This document shows positions 12,591 to 14,040 of a stretch of 14,040 bases of DNA, in pieces (position 1 is the stretch's first letter; the number at the start of each line of letters is the position of its first letter). The translations under genes and the position numbers were made by a program. Below the pieces are notes generated by a model. That model saw only the letters and a program-made list of their open reading frames with translations. It was not told the DNA's origin and made no database searches. The stretch is from a bacterium (GTDB lineage: Bacteria > Bacteroidota > Bacteroidia > Cytophagales > Thermonemataceae), in assembly GCA_025362415.1 (NCBI GenBank), contig JANYGM010000125.1:1-14040 (forward strand). Reading direction: 5' to 3'.

Positions 12591-12701
12591 ATGTCAAGTT
12601 CTGCCCTCGTAATGATGCTTACAACTGAAATAGCAATTACACTTGTAACGCTTTACTTTTTCTATAAAGTGCTTACAATGCCTGCCAAAATAGAAGAATA
12701 A
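12591..12701 (+). CDS. 36-residue single-pass membrane microprotein, possibly a transporter small subunit
   Basis: The frame reads MSSSALVMMLTTEIAITLVT, then LYFFYKVLTMPAKIEE. It has a short polar start, one hydrophobic helix (about residues 5-28) and a charged tail, and so resembles a small regulatory or accessory subunit. The opening S-x-S-A-x-x-M-M resembles the start of MetS-type small subunits that accompany sodium-neurotransmitter-symporter family transporters, although the usual WGG in the helix is absent. No transporter gene lies next to it here, so that reading is tentative. Support for a real gene comes from the coherent helix, clean ATG and TAA, an A-rich leader and a heptad array starting three bases after the stop. 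Confidence 0.6.
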   Translation: MSSSALVMMLTTEIAITLVTLYFFYKVLTMPAKIEE

Positions 12702-12703
12702 GT

Positions 12704-12724
12704 AATTGTGAATTGTGAATTTTT
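12704..12724 (+). repeat. Short heptad array after the microprotein gene
   Basis: AATTGTG, AATTGTG, AATTTTT, running directly into the CAGGTG palindrome at 12726. Confidence 0.55.
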
Positions 12725-12725
12725 G

Positions 12726-12753
12726 TGAAGTCAGGTGTTTCCACCTGACTTCA
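12726..12753 (+). terminator. GAAGTCAGGTG palindrome, possible terminator
   Basis: TGAAGTCAGGTG and CACCTGACTTCA form a perfect 12-bp stem with loop TTTC. It lies 24 bases after the microprotein stop. No U-tract follows, so a role as an mRNA 3'-end barrier or REP-like repeat is as likely as termination. Confidence 0.5.
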
Positions 12754-12824
12754 AGAAGTAGCTTTTAAGACTTTGAGAGAAAAAATTGTATTCTTCTTCT
12801 GAAATCAATATTTAATACCGTTTT

Positions 12825-12852
12825 TGAAGTCAGATGGAAACACTTGACTTCA
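12825..12852. repeat. Second GAAGTCAG palindrome, inverted loop
   Basis: TGAAGTCAGATG-GAAA-CACTTGACTTCA is the same element as 12726-12753 but with the loop reversed and two stem changes, one of them a G-U-type pair. Confidence 0.6.
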
Positions 12853-12865
12853 CCCAACTATTTTA

Positions 12866-12900
12866 ATGCAAAAACCTACATTAAAGTAGGTTTTTTGCAT
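12866..12900 (+). terminator. Hairpin terminator upstream of the endonuclease gene
   Basis: ATGCAAAAACCTAC (12866-12879) pairs with GTAGG-TTTTTT-GCAT (12886-12900) apart from one extra T, around the loop ATTAAA. T6 lies within the right arm. It separates the microprotein region from the endonuclease gene. Confidence 0.6.
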
Positions 12901-12918
12901 ATAACTAAAATTTTGTGC

Positions 12919-12960
12919 CTTGTATCTCAAACTTTGTACTTCAAACTTCGTATTTCAAAA
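12919..12960 (+). repeat. Three 13-14-bp degenerate tandem units before the endonuclease ATG
   Basis: CTTGTATCTCAAA, CTTTGTACTTCAAA and CTTCGTATTTCAAA are direct repeats that end five bases before the ATG at 12965. They show why an extended TTG start at 12920 would be misleading. Confidence 0.6.
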
Positions 12961-12964
12961 TAAA

Positions 12965-13915
12965 ATGGCAAAATCAGAAGGAATAGATATGCAACTGCTC
13001 AAAAAGCGCATTTTATGGGGCGGAGGGATTGTTTTGGGCATAATTTTGTGTTTATTTATGTTTCTTTCCAACCGTGTTGTCAAATCTTTGTTAGATGCAA
13101 CACTTGGCGCATACGTTATTTCAGACACTCTTTACGAAATAAAAGTTGCTTATTTCTCTCGTGGACGTGCCACCGCAAACACAGATATACCTGATAATGA
13201 TGAAGATACCAATAATAATCCTGATAATAACAAAAATTTTGCGTTGCCTGCTATCAAATCAGACGACCAAATTATTAAACACACTGCCTACACACTTGCT
13301 TATGAAGAAGAACACGAGCAAGCAAAATGGGTAGCGTACAAATTAGAACAAAAAAACTTAGAAAAAGGCAAAAATAGTCGTGATGGTGAGCAATTTAAGC
13401 CTGACCCTGCCGTTAGTTCTGGTTCTGCCTTGCCAAGTGATTATGCCAAATCTGGTTATGATAGAGGGCATTTAGCACCTGCGGGAGATTTTAATTATGA
13501 TAAAAATTTGCTTACAGAAACTTTTTTTATGAGCAATATGAGTCCGCAAAAACCCGAACTCAACAGAGGGAAATGGAATGAATTGGAGCAACAAGTACGC
13601 TATTGGTTGCGTTTTGACAAGGAATTATACATTGTTTCTGGTCCAATTTTTGCTGAAAAAATGAAGAAAATAGGCAAAAAAAACAAGATTTCTGTGCCAG
13701 TTGCGTATTTTAAAGTAATTTTAGATATTAGAAACAAAAAAGCCATTGCTTTTATTATGCCAAATGAAGTTTTTCACGACAATATACAAAATTATATTGT
13801 TTCTATTGATAAAATTGAAGCCAAAACGGGTATAGATTTCTTCCCGCAACTCTCAAAAGACAAAGCTTTAGAGAAAAAATTAGAGAGTAGCGAAACTCCA
13901 GAAGGCTGGTTTTAA
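12965..13915 (+). CDS. Membrane-anchored DNA/RNA non-specific endonuclease (NucA/NUC1 type)
   Basis: The enzyme belongs to the beta-beta-alpha-metal nuclease family that cuts DNA and RNA without sequence preference using Mg2+. From the ATG at 12965 it has 316 residues. A membrane anchor lies at about residues 13-33 (ILWGGGIVLGIILCLFMFL), followed by a D/N-rich linker (about 75-92) and then the catalytic domain. The signature GYDRGHLAPAGDF places Asp166-Arg-Gly-His169, with the general-base histidine. FMSNMSPQKPELNRGKWNELE contains the metal-binding Asn200 region, and ELYIVSGPIF and the SVPVAYFKVIL strand follow. The nuclease domain should face outside the cytoplasm, for nutrient scavenging or DNA uptake. 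No inhibitor gene is adjacent, which is consistent with export. The inverted repeat at 13918-14005 may end the transcript. Confidence 0.9.
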   Translation: MAKSEGIDMQLLKKRILWGGGIVLGIILCLFMFLSNRVVKSLLDATLGAYVISDTLYEIKVAYFSRGRATANTDIPDNDEDTNNNPDNNKNFALPAIKSDDQIIKHTAYTLAYEEEHEQAKWVAYKLEQKNLEKGKNSRDGEQFKPDPAVSSGSALPSDYAKSGYDRGHLAPAGDFNYDKNLLTETFFMSNMSPQKPELNRGKWNELEQQVRYWLRFDKELYIVSGPIFAEKMKKIGKKNKISVPVAYFKVILDIRNKKAIAFIMPNEVFHDNIQNYIVSIDKIEAKTGIDFFPQLSKDKALEKKLESSETPEGWF

Positions 13916-13917
13916 TT

Positions 13918-14040
13918 TAGTGAAATAGTGAGTAGTGAGTAGTGGAATACATTTGACGAAAAACTATGCAATATTTCACCACACACACTACTCACTATTT
14001 CACTACACACTATTTCACTACACACTATTTCACTACTCAC
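13918..14040. repeat. Inverted and 15-bp tandem repeats at the right edge
   Basis: TAGTGAAATAGTGAGTAGTG (13918-13937) has its exact complement at 13986-14005. The right arm continues as a tandem array of 15-bp units, CTCACTATTTCACTA (13991), CACACTATTTCACTA (14006), the same again (14021) and a cut unit from 14036. It may act as the endonuclease terminator. The repeat probably explains why the sequence ends here. Confidence 0.8.

Noticed and set aside
12920..12964. Longer endonuclease start at TTG 12920
   Set aside because: The extension is encoded by three degenerate 14-bp tandem units and lies ahead of a normal ATG followed by a signal-anchor.

Overview
The window looks like a chromosomal fragment from an AT-rich member of the Bacteroidota, most likely a Cytophagales / Bernardetiaceae (Flexibacter-like) bacterium. 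Three things support this: a Bacteroidota-type -33/-7 promoter (TTG-N19-TACCTTTG) in front of rplU; a gene set with a CrtI carotenoid desaturase, a YtxJ-type bacilliredoxin, a 430-residue M24 aminopeptidase and a Bacteroidota-style YS..R.G....KGxxFKTYEG membrane protein; and spacers full of short palindromic and heptameric repeats. Taxonomy is inferred from gene content and signals only; no rRNA is present.

Layout. Bases 1-875: a TerC/Alx membrane protein lacking about its first 100 residues, joined near base 198 to an unrelated open frame that runs off the left edge. 1051-1401: a small membrane-anchored protein. 1625-3103: phytoene desaturase (crtI). 3173-3568 (minus): a YbjN-like small protein. 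3841-4095: a conserved 84-residue protein. 4297-4758: an SRPBCC ligand-binding protein. 4806-7295 (all minus): a DedA membrane protein, a YtxJ-type bacilliredoxin and a Xaa-Pro aminopeptidase. 7464-9959 (plus): a two-gene restriction-modification system made of an amino-methyltransferase and a NotI-like endonuclease. 10121-10909: a two-helix membrane protein with a GAF domain. 11106-11826: rplU-rpmA with a clear promoter and terminator. 11962-12272 (minus): two very short membrane-protein genes in tandem. 12591-12701: a 36-residue single-pass membrane protein. 12965-13915: a membrane-anchored DNA/RNA non-specific (NucA/NUC1-type) endonuclease. The window ends in an imperfect 15-bp tandem array.

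Most genes look like independent housekeeping units. The restriction-modification pair is the clearest accessory module. The spacers are the most unusual part. They hold a family of heptad arrays of the form (AATTNNN)n, often capped by AATGAATAC and often touching start or stop codons. They also hold three palindromic families: AGACCTTGAAGG, CCCC-TAAAT-CCC-AAA-GGGG and GAAGTCAGGTG. Several of these supply terminators or even the last codons of proteins. I saw no CRISPR array, tRNA, rRNA, transposase or integrase.
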